Shown here piece after piece: positions 33,628-42,025 of a stretch of DNA of 64,000 nt. The notes beneath the pieces are model-generated. The model saw only the letters and a list, made by a program, of their open reading frames with translations. It did not search any database and was not told where the DNA came from. The DNA is from Terriglobia bacterium (GTDB lineage: Bacteria > Acidobacteriota > Terriglobia > UBA7540). The stretch is from assembly GCA_020072655.1 (NCBI GenBank), contig JAIQGH010000007.1, positions 1 through 64,000 on the forward strand. The letters are read 5' to 3'. A program made the translations under genes and the position numbers. Numbering within the stretch: position 1 is the stretch's first letter; the number at the start of each line of letters is the position of its first letter.

Positions 33628-34632
33628 GTGACAACGCTGATGGCAATCCTGATGGCCGCTCTGGTGACCGGAACCCAACAACATCCCTACTTGGGTGCTT
33701 TTCTAATGATCGTGTTCGGCGTAGTGAGTTTCCTTGTCGGTTTCAAGCAATATCGCGGGTACCGGATTCTGGCCGACGCGCCGAAGGCTCGCGTTCGCAG
33801 CATGCCGATGGGACTGGTACACCTGCAGGGCAAGGCGACGGGCGAACCCTTGATCAGCCCCCTGACGGGGGCGCGTTGTTTCATCTTCACGGCGGACATT
33901 GAAGAAAAAGTGAAGACGAGAACCAAGAGCGGCGGAACGACATGGGAATGGCAAACCGTTGCCGGCGACGACGACCTTAAGGAGTTCCACCTGGACGACG
34001 GTACGGGCCGCGTGCTGGTGAATCCTGGTGGGGCGGAGGAGGGGATCAATTTGCAGCGCACATTCTATTGCGAAATCGGGAAGGACGGCCATTTCCAATC
34101 GGTTCGTCCTACCCCGGGAATGCCGGCGCCAACCGAGCAGGCCGTGTGGGCCTGGATTCACGGAGCCCACCGTCGCAAGCTCGTGGAGAAGAAGTTTGAG
34201 CTTGAAGCGGAAAGTATCAAGGGGATAGATCCCGTAAAGGCGAAGGAGTCCATGATTAAGGTTCTGAACGCCATGCACCAGATCCAGTCATTGGGCACCG
34301 CGCCACGGATGGAGTCGTTGGGCGCCGCTCTCGAAGGCACCTCCGCTTCCGGACTCAGGGGAGGCCCGTATCACGTGACCGAGGAATGCCTCCTCGCCGA
34401 TAGTGACTGCTTCATCCTGGGCACGTGCGCTGAAAACCCCGACGCCAAAAGCGACGAGGATCGCAACATTATTCGCAAAGGAGAGAATGAAAAGACCTTT
34501 CTGATTTCCACGCAAGGCGAGGTGAAGGCCGGAAGGAGCCTGCGCCTTCAGGCCTTCGGATTGGTTCTCCTCGGCGCAGCCTTGATTATTGGAGCCGCCG
34601 CCCTGGCGCTCAACGCGGCGGGACTGCTCTAA
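33628..34632 (+). CDS. GIDE-domain membrane protein
   Basis: 334 residues starting at GTG behind AAAGGAG. One membrane helix lies near the N-terminus (LGAFLMIVFGVVSFLVGF) and one at the very C-terminus (FGLVLLGAALIIGAAALAL). Between them is a GIDE-type domain: VHLQGKATGEPLISPLTGARC, TWEWQTVAGDDD, FHLDDGTGRVLVNP and YHVTEECLLADSDCFILGTC. This matches the prokaryotic relatives of the intermembrane domain of the mitochondrial E3 ligase MULAN. There is no RING domain, so ubiquitin ligase activity is not implied. The bacterial role is poorly known. An insertion at about 155-250 is not part of the usual core. Confidence 0.75.
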   Translation: MTTLMAILMAALVTGTQQHPYLGAFLMIVFGVVSFLVGFKQYRGYRILADAPKARVRSMPMGLVHLQGKATGEPLISPLTGARCFIFTADIEEKVKTRTKSGGTTWEWQTVAGDDDLKEFHLDDGTGRVLVNPGGAEEGINLQRTFYCEIGKDGHFQSVRPTPGMPAPTEQAVWAWIHGAHRRKLVEKKFELEAESIKGIDPVKAKESMIKVLNAMHQIQSLGTAPRMESLGAALEGTSASGLRGGPYHVTEECLLADSDCFILGTCAENPDAKSDEDRNIIRKGENEKTFLISTQGEVKAGRSLRLQAFGLVLLGAALIIGAAALALNAAGLL

Positions 34633-34808
34633 CCTTTCGAAGGGCCAACGCTCTCGCCCGGTCCCCCCAGCCTGGCTCTCGGATTCAATTGTCCATGACG
34701 ATACTCATTGCCAAAGGCCAATGGGCCGATATATAAGGGAGGGCGCAGTTCTTTTTTTCCTGCGGGCGGCAAATCGCCGAGGAAGAAACTGGGGCTACGG
34801 GCACGGGT

Positions 34809-35615
34809 ATGGCTAAAACCCAAGGGCAGTCGGAAAGCGTCATCGCCAGAGTCAGCCAGGAGCTAGCGGCGCTCGAGAGGCGTGATTGGCAATTGTGGCT
34901 GATTGTCGCGGGCACCGGCATCGTCGCGGGTGCGGCGTTTCTGGCGTTGCTCTACCCGGCCGCAATCCTTCACCAGGGCACCGTCCATCTGGAGCTGATC
35001 GTGTCGCGCGAGGCCTTTGTGGGCCTGGCGGCGCTGATGATCCTCTTTAACACCTACATGATCACCCGCCGGCTGGAACTGCGCCGGATGCGCGAGGAGG
35101 TCATCTCAACCTCCATCCAAAACGAGCTGGTTCGGCTGCAATCGTTCACCGATCCGCTGACGGAGGTTTATAACCGCCGCTCCCTCGACGACATGGCTGC
35201 CCGCTTCATGGCCCGGGCACGACGCCTCGGCAAGCCGCTCACCTTCCTGGTGGCGGATGCCGACAACTTCAAGGAGGTCAACACCCGCTTCGGGCACCTG
35301 ACCGGAGATTTCGTCATCGCGGAGATAGCCGCCATGCTCCAGGGCGCGGTCCGCGGCTCCGACGCTGTGGTGCGTTTCGGAGGCGATGAGTTTCTGGTAA
35401 TCCTCTCGGACGCCGCGCTGGCGGGGGCCACGGTGGCCGCGCAGCGCCTGGAGAAAACGGTCGAGGAGTGGAACAAGGCGGGCCATCTGGCGGGATTCCA
35501 GCTTTCGCTCAGCATCGGCCTGGCAGAGTGGTCAACGGGACAAACCCTCGACCAGGTTCTCACCGAAGCCGACAGGCAGATGTACGCTGCCAAGGAAGTC
35601 CACCCCCAGGGCTGA
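34809..35615 (+). CDS. Membrane-bound diguanylate cyclase (GGDEF)
   Basis: 268 residues. Two membrane helices (about 28-50 and 60-80) with a short periplasmic loop are followed by a coiled segment and a GGDEF domain. The active-site motif RFGGDEF is intact, as are DPLTEVYNRRSLDD and ADADNFKEVNTRFGH. It should make cyclic di-GMP from two GTP. I see no RxxD inhibitory site immediately before the GGDEF motif. The sensory part is minimal. It starts at ATG 34809 after a 175-bp leader with an unusual run of T and GC-rich hairpins. Cyclic di-GMP and type IV pili (genes at 57.7-63.3 kb) are often linked, but a link here is inference. Confidence 0.9.
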   Translation: MAKTQGQSESVIARVSQELAALERRDWQLWLIVAGTGIVAGAAFLALLYPAAILHQGTVHLELIVSREAFVGLAALMILFNTYMITRRLELRRMREEVISTSIQNELVRLQSFTDPLTEVYNRRSLDDMAARFMARARRLGKPLTFLVADADNFKEVNTRFGHLTGDFVIAEIAAMLQGAVRGSDAVVRFGGDEFLVILSDAALAGATVAAQRLEKTVEEWNKAGHLAGFQLSLSIGLAEWSTGQTLDQVLTEADRQMYAAKEVHPQG

Positions 35616-35676
35616 AAGTAGGGCAAATCCCTCTCGTCCCCTTCGGCATGACAGGGTTGGGCCATCGGCTTGTTCG

Positions 35677-35747
35677 GTAGCGCCGGGCGGAACTCGTCCC
35701 GACGACGTCGGGAGCCCGGCATCTCCCCGAAATGCCCCGATGAACTA
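35677..35747. repeat. Dispersed palindromic element, copy B (degenerate)
   Basis: It starts GTAGCGCCGGGC and has inner inverted repeats CCCGACGACGTCGGG and CCCCGAAATGCCCCG. The right outer arm has decayed. It lies between the GGDEF and amidase genes. Confidence 0.55.
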
Positions 35748-35782
35748 CATGGGGGGCGTTACTCCCGGCGGGTTGGTAATCG

Positions 35783-35810
35783 TTGCAGAGCGAATTCCCG
35801 GTACTATAGA
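35783..35810 (+). promoter_or_regulatory. Putative sigma-70 promoter TTGCAG-N16-TATAGA
   Basis: The -35 lies at 35783-35788 and the -10 at 35805-35810. Transcription would begin near 35817, just after the first ATG of the downstream frame (35815). That favours the later GTG (35869) as the amidase start. Confidence 0.45.
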
Positions 35811-35868
35811 ATGAATGGTCCTGAACTCGTGTCGGGCGCGTAGTGCCCGCCCGGCGAGCAATCAAAAC

Positions 35869-37392
35869 GTGTCGCCTTCCCCAACCATCCTCCACCCGCG
35901 CCGGCGCCTGCTTCTTCCCGCTGGCGCGATCCTGGCAGGAATGCTGATCCTGCTTTGGCCAGCGCATACCTTGCGCAGCGATAATTTCATCGTCTACATG
36001 CCTTCGTCGCACGCGGTTATCCAGTTGAATTTGGTCGGTGATGTCAAGTACCTGCCCCTGGTCCCCGTCCTGAACGCGGTGGGGAAAGTCGGCGCCATCC
36101 ACGAGAAGCGCGATAGCTTCCGGGTCTGGTTCGGTGAGACTCAGATCGAACTCCGTCGCGACGAGCGGCAAGTGCGCGTGGGGGATTCCCGCCTGCTACT
36201 GGCTCAGCCGGTACGGAATCCCGGCGGACAATGGCTGGTCCCTCTCGAGTTCTTGACCCGGGCGCTTCCCCAACTCACCCGCCAGCCGATCGTCTATCAA
36301 GTCGGCACGAACCGGATTTTTGTCGGCGACGTCGGGCCTGTTACCTTCAGCGTGCGGTTGGACCCCACCGCGAACGGGGCGCGGCTGACCATCCAGTTCA
36401 GCGAGAAGGTCGACCTTCACACCGCGGCAAGCAATGGGAAATGGTACCTCTACCCTGAACCTCGCCCCGTCCAACCTTTGGAGCCGGAGTACCATTTCGA
36501 GAACCCTTATGTGAGCGACCTGCAGTTTGACGATCAGGACGGAATCCCCAAACTGATCCTGACGCCGGCCGCGGGGGCCCTGAACTTCTACCCCACTCTC
36601 ACCGATGGTGGGCGGGTCCTCCTGGCGGACGTCGTCAAACCACCGCCTCTCGCACCTTCGCAAGTCCCGGGTGGCGAGCAGCAGCCTGCCACCACGGCCG
36701 GGGCCATGCCCGGCACAACGCCGGGGGCGCCACCGGGGCCGGAAGCTCCTCCGGGCGCGACGGGGCCTCCCCTTCCCGTCATTGTCCTCGACGCCGCTCA
36801 CGGCGGCGCGGAAGCAGGGGCACGCGGTCGAGACGGGGTCCTTGAGAAAGACCTCGTCGCTCAGCTCGTGGCGCGTGTCCGCGTGGGGCTGTTAGCGACC
36901 CGCAAATATCGTGTTCTCCTCACCCGGGCAGGGGATGTTGATCCCACGTTTGAGCAACGCGAGGTCGCGGCCAATGTGGCGCGCGCAGCAGTGTTCCTCT
37001 CCTTTCACGCGGGCAACCTCGGCGTCACCACACCGCGGGTGGTGGTTTTCAGTTACCGACCCTCCGCGGAGCCTGGCGCCGAGGCGGGCGGCAAGGAAAC
37101 GGCATTGCTCGTTCCCTGGACGGAAATTTACCGCCTGCATCAGGATCGCAGCCAGGCGCTCGCCGCGGCGCTGCAGCAGAAGTTTGCGCTCATCGCCGGG
37201 GTGACGGCTGACAAACCGGCCACGGCCCCCATCCGCGCGCTGCGCAGCATTGACGCGCCTTCGGTCGCCATCGAGGTCGGGAGCCTTTCGCCCGACGAGG
37301 ACTCGGGCGCGTTAACCGATGCGAACTTTCAAGGGCAAATCTCCAGCGCCGTCGTCGCCGGCATCGAGGCATTTCGAGGAGGGGTTTCTTAA
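35869..37392 (+). CDS. N-acetylmuramoyl-L-alanine amidase (Amidase_3) with N-terminal AMIN-like domain
   Basis: 507 residues from GTG 35869 (525 if ATG 35815 is used). A basic signal/anchor segment (RRRLLLPAGAILAGMLILLW) is followed by a copper-amine-oxidase-N/AMIN-like beta region and a Pro/Gly-rich linker (about 270-320). The Amidase_3 zinc domain follows, with ligands in LDAAHGG (His), GVLEKDLV (Glu) and LSFHAGN (His) and the catalytic Glu in SVAIEVGSL. It cleaves the amide bond between MurNAc and the peptide stem in the periplasm. The first motif is DAAHGG rather than the usual DPGHGG, but the ligand is kept. The next gene, 4 bp downstream, encodes a GerMN protein. Confidence 0.85.
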   Translation: MSPSPTILHPRRRLLLPAGAILAGMLILLWPAHTLRSDNFIVYMPSSHAVIQLNLVGDVKYLPLVPVLNAVGKVGAIHEKRDSFRVWFGETQIELRRDERQVRVGDSRLLLAQPVRNPGGQWLVPLEFLTRALPQLTRQPIVYQVGTNRIFVGDVGPVTFSVRLDPTANGARLTIQFSEKVDLHTAASNGKWYLYPEPRPVQPLEPEYHFENPYVSDLQFDDQDGIPKLILTPAAGALNFYPTLTDGGRVLLADVVKPPPLAPSQVPGGEQQPATTAGAMPGTTPGAPPGPEAPPGATGPPLPVIVLDAAHGGAEAGARGRDGVLEKDLVAQLVARVRVGLLATRKYRVLLTRAGDVDPTFEQREVAANVARAAVFLSFHAGNLGVTTPRVVVFSYRPSAEPGAEAGGKETALLVPWTEIYRLHQDRSQALAAALQQKFALIAGVTADKPATAPIRALRSIDAPSVAIEVGSLSPDEDSGALTDANFQGQISSAVVAGIEAFRGGVS

Positions 37393-37395
37393 CCC

Positions 37396-37995
37396 ATGAC
37401 GCGCCGAGCCAAGATTCTGACGCTGATTCTTCTGGGGATCCTCGCGGCGGGGGGAATCTATCTGCGCGTGCTGGCCCGCCGAGTGAGCGTGCGGCCGCCT
37501 GACCACGGAGAAGAGATGGCACGGACGCGGCTGAGCGAGGAGATCCTGCAATCAGCCGCCGGGCCCAGCCAGACCGCTACCCTCTATTTCCCAAATTATG
37601 AGCAGGGGACGCTCATCACGGAGACGCGTACGTTAACGTGGGCGGAGTCCGACACGGACCGCATCCGTCAGGTGCTTCTCGCCCACATCGAAGGCCCCCG
37701 CCAGGGCGCGAGCTCCGCCTTGCCCGCGAGTGCCGCGATTCGCGCCGTCTTTCTAACCGCCGATGGCACGGCGTACCTTGATCTCTCGGCGCAGACTCTT
37801 GCCGATTTCAAACCGGGGATTGCCAGCGAGTGCCTGGCCGTTTATGCCATTGTGGACTCACTCGCTGCCAACATTCCTGCTGTGAAAAGGGTTAAAATTC
37901 TCGTGGAGGGCAGGGAAGTAGACACGCTCGATGGGCACGCAGACCTGAGCGGTTTCTACGTCCCGGATTTGCGGCCGCTTTCACGGGCCTCTTGA
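37396..37995 (+). CDS. GerMN-domain membrane-anchored protein
   Basis: 199 residues. An N-terminal membrane anchor (ILTLILLGILAAGGIYLRVL) is followed by a GerMN-type domain: TATLYFPNYEQGTLITETRTL, IRQVLLAHIEGP, AVFLTADGTAYLDLS and ECLAVYAIVDSLAANIP. GerM proteins affect peptidoglycan remodelling in spore formers, and related domains occur widely in non-sporulating bacteria next to cell-wall amidases. The gene follows the amidase with a 3-bp gap and precedes rph. The combination amidase-GerMN-rph-rdgB resembles conserved neighbourhoods elsewhere, as far as I recall. Confidence 0.8.
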   Translation: MTRRAKILTLILLGILAAGGIYLRVLARRVSVRPPDHGEEMARTRLSEEILQSAAGPSQTATLYFPNYEQGTLITETRTLTWAESDTDRIRQVLLAHIEGPRQGASSALPASAAIRAVFLTADGTAYLDLSAQTLADFKPGIASECLAVYAIVDSLAANIPAVKRVKILVEGREVDTLDGHADLSGFYVPDLRPLSRAS

Positions 37996-38009
37996 GGCCG
38001 GGAGGTTTC

Positions 38010-38607
38010 ATGGCGTCAACCCCTCGTCCCCTTTCCGGGTTACTCTATTCCGGCGGCAAACTGCTTCGCGCGGGGGGCCGCTCCGCGCAGGAGCTCCGCC
38101 CGGTGGAGATTCTCCCGCACTACATTTCGAGTGCCGAGGGTTCCGCGCTCATCCGCCTGGGAGAGACACAAGTCATCTGCACGGCCTCGGTCGAAGACGG
38201 CGTGCCGCCCTTTCTGAAAGGAACGGGGAAAGGCTGCCGACGGCGGCACGCGGACGGCTTCCATCACCGGCGCGCTGGTGGCTTTGGGGCTGGCCCTCGA
38301 AGGGCTGGTCGAGAGCAAAACCGTCCCGCGCCTGGCGCTCAAGGATTACATCGCGGCCATTAGCGTCGGCATTGTGGGAGGAGAGATCCTCCTCGACCTT
38401 GACTACGCAGAAGACTCGAATGCCGAGGTGGATATGAACGTCGTCATGACCGGCGCGGGGAACATGGTTGAGGTCCAGGCCACCGCCGAAGGCCGCGCGT
38501 TCAGCCGCGATGAACTTGATCAGCTGATCGGCTTGGCCCGGCCAGCAATCGAAAAGTTGCTGGCACTGCAGAAGTCGGTCTTGAATGTAGAACTACCCCC
38601 AAAGTAG
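38010..38607 (+). pseudogene. rph: RNase PH gene with an internal out-of-frame deletion
   Basis: The first part (ATG 38010, GGGAGG ribosome binding site) reads as RNase PH up to PPFLKGTGKG at about 38234. Read in the +1 frame, the sequence from 38236 resumes as ADGGTRTASITGALVALGLAL and continues to a normal C-terminus at 38607. The roughly 60 residues normally between these points are missing. They include the WVTAEYSMLP region and the Arg-rich segment around the phosphate-binding Arg and QRLIGRSLRA. The joint also changes frame. The remaining frames encode 123- and about 123-residue fragments that cannot make the 3'-exoribonuclease. This is either a true deletion or an assembly error. Confidence 0.88.
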
Positions 38608-38634
38608 GGTCGTCAAGCAAGCGCAGGCTCTAAC

Positions 38635-39282
38635 TTGTCACTCGTCAATCGTCACTCGCCACTGGTCCTCCACCTCGCTTCCGCCAACCTTGGCAAACTT
38701 CGCGAATTCCAGCAGGCGGCGCGGCCGCTCGAGATCGAAGTCAGGGCGTTGCCTGGGTTCTCAGAGATTGCCCCGTGCGTCGAAGACGCTGCCACCTTCG
38801 AGGAGAACGCACGTAAGAAGGCCCTCTACTACAGTCGCTTCACACCGGAACTGGTTCTGGCAGACGACTCCGGCCTCTCGGTAGACGCTCTCGGCGGGGC
38901 GCCAGGGGTTCTCTCGGCGCGTTTCGCAGGGCCAGATTCGACCGATGAGGCCAATAACCGGAAACTCCTCGAGGAGTTGCGGCGCGTCGCGGGCGGCCCC
39001 GTGATGGCGGGCTCGGAACCCCCGCAGTCGTCTCGCGACGCGCACTATATATGCGTGATCGTGCTCGCCCGGCAAGGCCGAATCCTGACGACCGTCAAAG
39101 GACGCGTGGATGGCCGGATCATCGACAACCCGCGCGGGTCCAACGGATTCGGCTACGCTCCTCACTTCTATTACCCACCCTTCGGAAAGACGTTCGCAGA
39201 AGTCACCGCCGATGAGAAGTTTGCCGTCTCTCATCGTGGCGAAGCTTTCCGCAAGCTCCTGGAATTCCTCCGGGAGCGCTAG
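38635..39282 (+). CDS. rdgB: dITP/XTP pyrophosphatase (HAM1/RdgB)
   Basis: 215 residues. The substrate-binding motif LASANLGKLREF, the catalytic ADDSGLSVDALGGAPGV and the C-terminal GSNGFGYAPHF and SHRGEAFRKL are all present. It removes non-canonical purine nucleoside triphosphates (dITP, XTP). The start is uncertain. TTG 38635 lies in a short repetitive stretch (GTCACTCGTCAATCGTCACT) and no ATG precedes the first strand. It normally follows rph, as it does here, although rph is broken. Confidence 0.88.
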   Translation: MSLVNRHSPLVLHLASANLGKLREFQQAARPLEIEVRALPGFSEIAPCVEDAATFEENARKKALYYSRFTPELVLADDSGLSVDALGGAPGVLSARFAGPDSTDEANNRKLLEELRRVAGGPVMAGSEPPQSSRDAHYICVIVLARQGRILTTVKGRVDGRIIDNPRGSNGFGYAPHFYYPPFGKTFAEVTADEKFAVSHRGEAFRKLLEFLRER

Positions 39283-39401
39283 CGTCTTCGCCGGACTCGC
39301 CCTCCCTCGGCCCCAAACCGTGAAGTTTCTTCGGCCTTCCTTGCCAAAAATCCTGACTCCTTTCCAGCACGCTGATAGTATCCACCTGATTCTATTTCGA
39401 T

Positions 39402-39407
39402 TATAAT
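39402..39407 (+). promoter_or_regulatory. Strong -10 hexamer TATAAT upstream of the OmpA lipoprotein gene
   Basis: A perfect TATAAT lies 68 bp before the ATG at 39475. I see no convincing -35 at 16-18 bp spacing, so this is a weak promoter call. Confidence 0.35.
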
Positions 39408-39474
39408 GATTGCGGTTTGGTCAGAGAAATGCTGCCCGCTTTAGTTGATCGAATAGGAGGGGAGGTCCAAAAGT

Positions 39475-40212
39475 ATGCATCGCCCGAGAGTTGCTTTCAT
39501 CGCAGTAGGAGTTGCACTCGCCCTGACCCTGTTGGCCACCGCGTGCGCCACCAAGAAGTACGTCCAGGATTCGGTTGGACCGCTCGAGACGCGGCTGGGC
39601 AAGGCGGAGGAAGGTATCAACGCCAATTCCACCCGCATCACGGACGTCGATCAGAGAGCCCAAACCGGCATTACCGACGCCAAGACCCAGGCGGTATCTG
39701 CCGAGAAAGACGCCACCGCGGCTGGCCAGAGTGCTCAGACCGCCCAAACGCTCGCCCAGAGTAGTATGACCGAGGCGCAGCGCGTACGAGAAGAACTGAA
39801 GAACTCCGATAACTTCCAAGAGATAAAGACGCAAACCGTCCTGTTCGACTTCAATCACAGTGACCTGACCGAGGAGGCCAAAAAGCAGCTCGATGAGATT
39901 GCCTCCCTAGTGTCCTCCAAGAAGCGTTTTGTCATCGAGGTCCAGGGCTTCACCGACGGGACGGGCCCTGCCGACTACAACCTGCAACTAAGCAAGCGCC
40001 GCGCCGATTCGGTCGTCCGCTACTTGACCTTGGAGCAAAAGGTTCCACTCGCGCGCGTGTTTGAAATCGGTTACGGGGAAGAAGCTCCCACGTCTCCCAA
40101 CAATACGCGCGAGGGCCGCGAGCAAAACCGGCGCGTCCAATTACGCGTACTCGCCGCTAGCGAGACGCCCACCGGCACGCAAGCGCAGACAACAACTCCT
40201 GCCACCCATTAA
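39475..40212 (+). CDS. OmpA/Pal-family peptidoglycan-associated lipoprotein
   Basis: 245 residues with a GGGAGG ribosome binding site and a lipoprotein signal (LALTLLATAC). A helical, Ala/Gln-rich coiled-coil spacer (about 30-115) is followed by an OmpA C-terminal domain: VLFDFNHSDLTEEAKKQLDEI, VQGFTDGTGPADYNLQLSKRRA and NRRVQLRVL. The domain binds the diaminopimelate of peptidoglycan and tethers the outer membrane. It is likely a monocistronic unit, with a TATAAT box upstream and a strong terminator at 40252-40299. Confidence 0.88.
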   Translation: MHRPRVAFIAVGVALALTLLATACATKKYVQDSVGPLETRLGKAEEGINANSTRITDVDQRAQTGITDAKTQAVSAEKDATAAGQSAQTAQTLAQSSMTEAQRVREELKNSDNFQEIKTQTVLFDFNHSDLTEEAKKQLDEIASLVSSKKRFVIEVQGFTDGTGPADYNLQLSKRRADSVVRYLTLEQKVPLARVFEIGYGEEAPTSPNNTREGREQNRRVQLRVLAASETPTGTQAQTTTPATH

Positions 40213-40251
40213 GCGGCGGCACGGCTGGTTTGGCAAAGGACAAGACAGCTA

Positions 40252-40299
40252 GGGGCCGCAATCGCTGAATAGAGTTGGTGATTGCGGCCCCCTTTTTTT
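40252..40299 (+). terminator. Rho-independent terminator after the OmpA lipoprotein gene
   Basis: GGGGCCGCAATC (40252-40263) pairs with GATTGCGGCCCC (from 40280) across a 16-base loop and is followed by seven T. It is the cleanest intrinsic terminator on the plus strand of the window. Confidence 0.9.
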
Positions 40300-40457
40300 G
40301 TGCCCGCGAGCCCCAAGACCGGCAGTACCCTCGTTTCCCTCCTTTTCCGTGCTATATTGGTTTCGAGTCCAGGGCACGAATAGCTTATTCACAGTGCGGG
40401 TGTTGGCCTGATCTCCGCCGCTTTCCGGGCCGATGACCAGTTAAGGAGGATAAGGAT

Positions 40458-41180
40458 TTGGTTGAACAGAAATCCCAACGGCCGAGCGCGGATGACCGCC
40501 GGCAGTACGTGAACTTCTGCTTTTACAAAGTCGACCCCGCCTGGCGACGCCTCCCCGAGGAAGATCGCAAACGCGGGAAGTGCCAGTTCATTGACGCGGT
40601 CAAGTCCTACGAGCAGGACATCATCGTCATTCCGTATTCACTCGTGGGCGTCCGCGGCGACTGTGACTTCATGCTTTGGCGCATCGGCTACGACCTGCTG
40701 AAGTTCCAGGAAATGGCTGCTCGACTGTCCTCAACAGATTTGGGCAAATACCTGACGATCCCCTACTCCTATCTCTCCATGACGAAGCGCTCGGTCTATG
40801 TGGACAAGCACGTCCACGCGGACCAGGAAGGCCGGCGCCTCAAGCTGACACCGGGGAAATTCCGCTATCTGTTCGTCTACCCCTTCGTCAAGCAGAAGGC
40901 TTGGTATCGCCTCACCCAGCACGCGCGCCAGGGGATGATGAACGAACACATCGAGATCGGCCACAAATATCCCACCGTGCGGCTGAATACGACCTATTCG
41001 TTCGGCTTGGACGATCAGGAATTCGTCGTTGCCTTCGAGAGCGACAAGCCGGAGCATTTCGTGGATCTGGTGATGGAGCTTCGCCACAGCGAGGCCACGA
41101 GTTATACCTTGCGCGATACGCCCACGTTTACCTGTGTCCATCGGGAGTTGTCTGAGGCCCTTGACCTCCTCGGCGGCTAG
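40458..41180 (+). CDS. hemQ: Coproheme decarboxylase HemQ (chlorite-dismutase family)
   Basis: 240 residues from a TTG with an AAGGAGGA ribosome binding site at ideal distance. The sequence matches the Cld/HemQ family: QYVNFCFYKVDPAWRRLP, YLSMTKRSVY, then the heme-proximal region with EHIEIGHKYPTV and FGLDDQEFVVAFESD, and VMELRHSEATSY. It decarboxylates coproheme to protoheme in the coproporphyrin-dependent heme pathway. True chlorite dismutases keep a distal Arg, which I cannot place by eye, so HemQ is favoured on overall style. No other heme gene is in the window. Confidence 0.82.
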   Translation: MVEQKSQRPSADDRRQYVNFCFYKVDPAWRRLPEEDRKRGKCQFIDAVKSYEQDIIVIPYSLVGVRGDCDFMLWRIGYDLLKFQEMAARLSSTDLGKYLTIPYSYLSMTKRSVYVDKHVHADQEGRRLKLTPGKFRYLFVYPFVKQKAWYRLTQHARQGMMNEHIEIGHKYPTVRLNTTYSFGLDDQEFVVAFESDKPEHFVDLVMELRHSEATSYTLRDTPTFTCVHRELSEALDLLGG

Positions 41181-41193
41181 GATAGACTCCATC

Positions 41194-41279
41194 ATGAATA
41201 GTGAATGGTGAATGGAGGCTCGGGAATTGAGAATTCGCTGTTCACTATCCAGTAACCGATGTTCACTATTTACTACTCC
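41194..41279. repeat. AT-rich inverted/direct short repeats between hemQ and nth
   Basis: GAATAGTGAATGG-type units on one side and GTTCACTAT..GTTCACTATT units on the other form an interrupted inverted repeat. It resembles simple-sequence intergenic repeats. No gene is present. Confidence 0.5.
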
Positions 41280-41287
41280 CATCGTCC

Positions 41288-41980
41288 ATGGCCAAAAAAA
41301 CCAGATCCGCTAAACGTCCTGCCGCCAAGCAGAAGGTCAAGTACACATCCCCTGAGCGGTTGAGCAAGATTTTCGCGGCGCTCGATCAGCTCTTTCCCCA
41401 AGCGCAGTGCGCTCTTCGACACGACAATGCGCTTCAGCTTCTCATCGCGACGATCCTCTCGGCGCAATGCACCGACGAGCGCGTGAATATGGTCACGCCG
41501 GAGCTGTTCCGGAAGTATCCGACCGTCCAGGACTTTGCCGCGCTCAAACGGGAGGTGCTGGAGCGCGAGATTCGCTCCACGGGCTTCTTCCGCAATAAAG
41601 CCAAGAATATTATTGCGGCGTCGAAGAAGATCGTCGAGGACTTCGGCGGACAGGTCCCTCGCACCATGGAGGAAATGCTCACGCTTCCCGGCGTGGCGCG
41701 TAAGACCGCCAATGTGGTGCTGGGCACGGCGTTCGGAATTCCCACCGGCGTGGTCGTGGATACACACGTATTCAGGATTGCCGGCCGGCTGAAGCTCTCC
41801 AAGGAGAAGACGCCCGAAAAGGTCGAGCAGGATCTCATCAAGCTCGTCCCCCAGGAACGCTGGATCGCCTTCGGCCATCAGATGATCTGGTTTGGAAGGA
41901 AGATCTGCCAGGCCCGCAAACCGCTCTGCGCCGACTGCCCCGTTGAATCCATCTGTGATTCCGCCGACAAGACGGTGTGA
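41288..41980 (+). CDS. nth: Endonuclease III
   Basis: 230 residues. The helix-hairpin-helix LPGVARKTANVVL carries the catalytic Lys, and VVDTHVFRIAGRL carries the catalytic Asp. The C-terminal C-X6-C-X2-C-X5-C motif (CQARKPLCADCPVESIC) binds the 4Fe-4S cluster. It removes oxidised pyrimidines and cleaves abasic sites in base excision repair. The 20-residue Lys-rich N-terminus is an extension on the usual core. It is convergent with ispH 45 bp away. Confidence 0.95.
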   Translation: MAKKTRSAKRPAAKQKVKYTSPERLSKIFAALDQLFPQAQCALRHDNALQLLIATILSAQCTDERVNMVTPELFRKYPTVQDFAALKREVLEREIRSTGFFRNKAKNIIAASKKIVEDFGGQVPRTMEEMLTLPGVARKTANVVLGTAFGIPTGVVVDTHVFRIAGRLKLSKEKTPEKVEQDLIKLVPQERWIAFGHQMIWFGRKICQARKPLCADCPVESICDSADKTV

Positions 41981-42025
41981 CGCGTCGCGCCGGGCACTAG
42001 AGACTTTGAAAACGGGGCGATGACG

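Noticed and set aside
32314-33684. 456-codon minus-strand open frame
   Set aside because: Antisense to the secreted protein at 32353, which has a signal peptide and a strong ribosome binding site. The minus frame is Arg/His-rich.
34740-34808. Cyclic di-GMP (GEMM) riboswitch before the GGDEF gene
   Set aside because: Some words resemble the motif (GGCAAA, GGGCTACGGG), but the conserved core order and the two-helix junction cannot be drawn.
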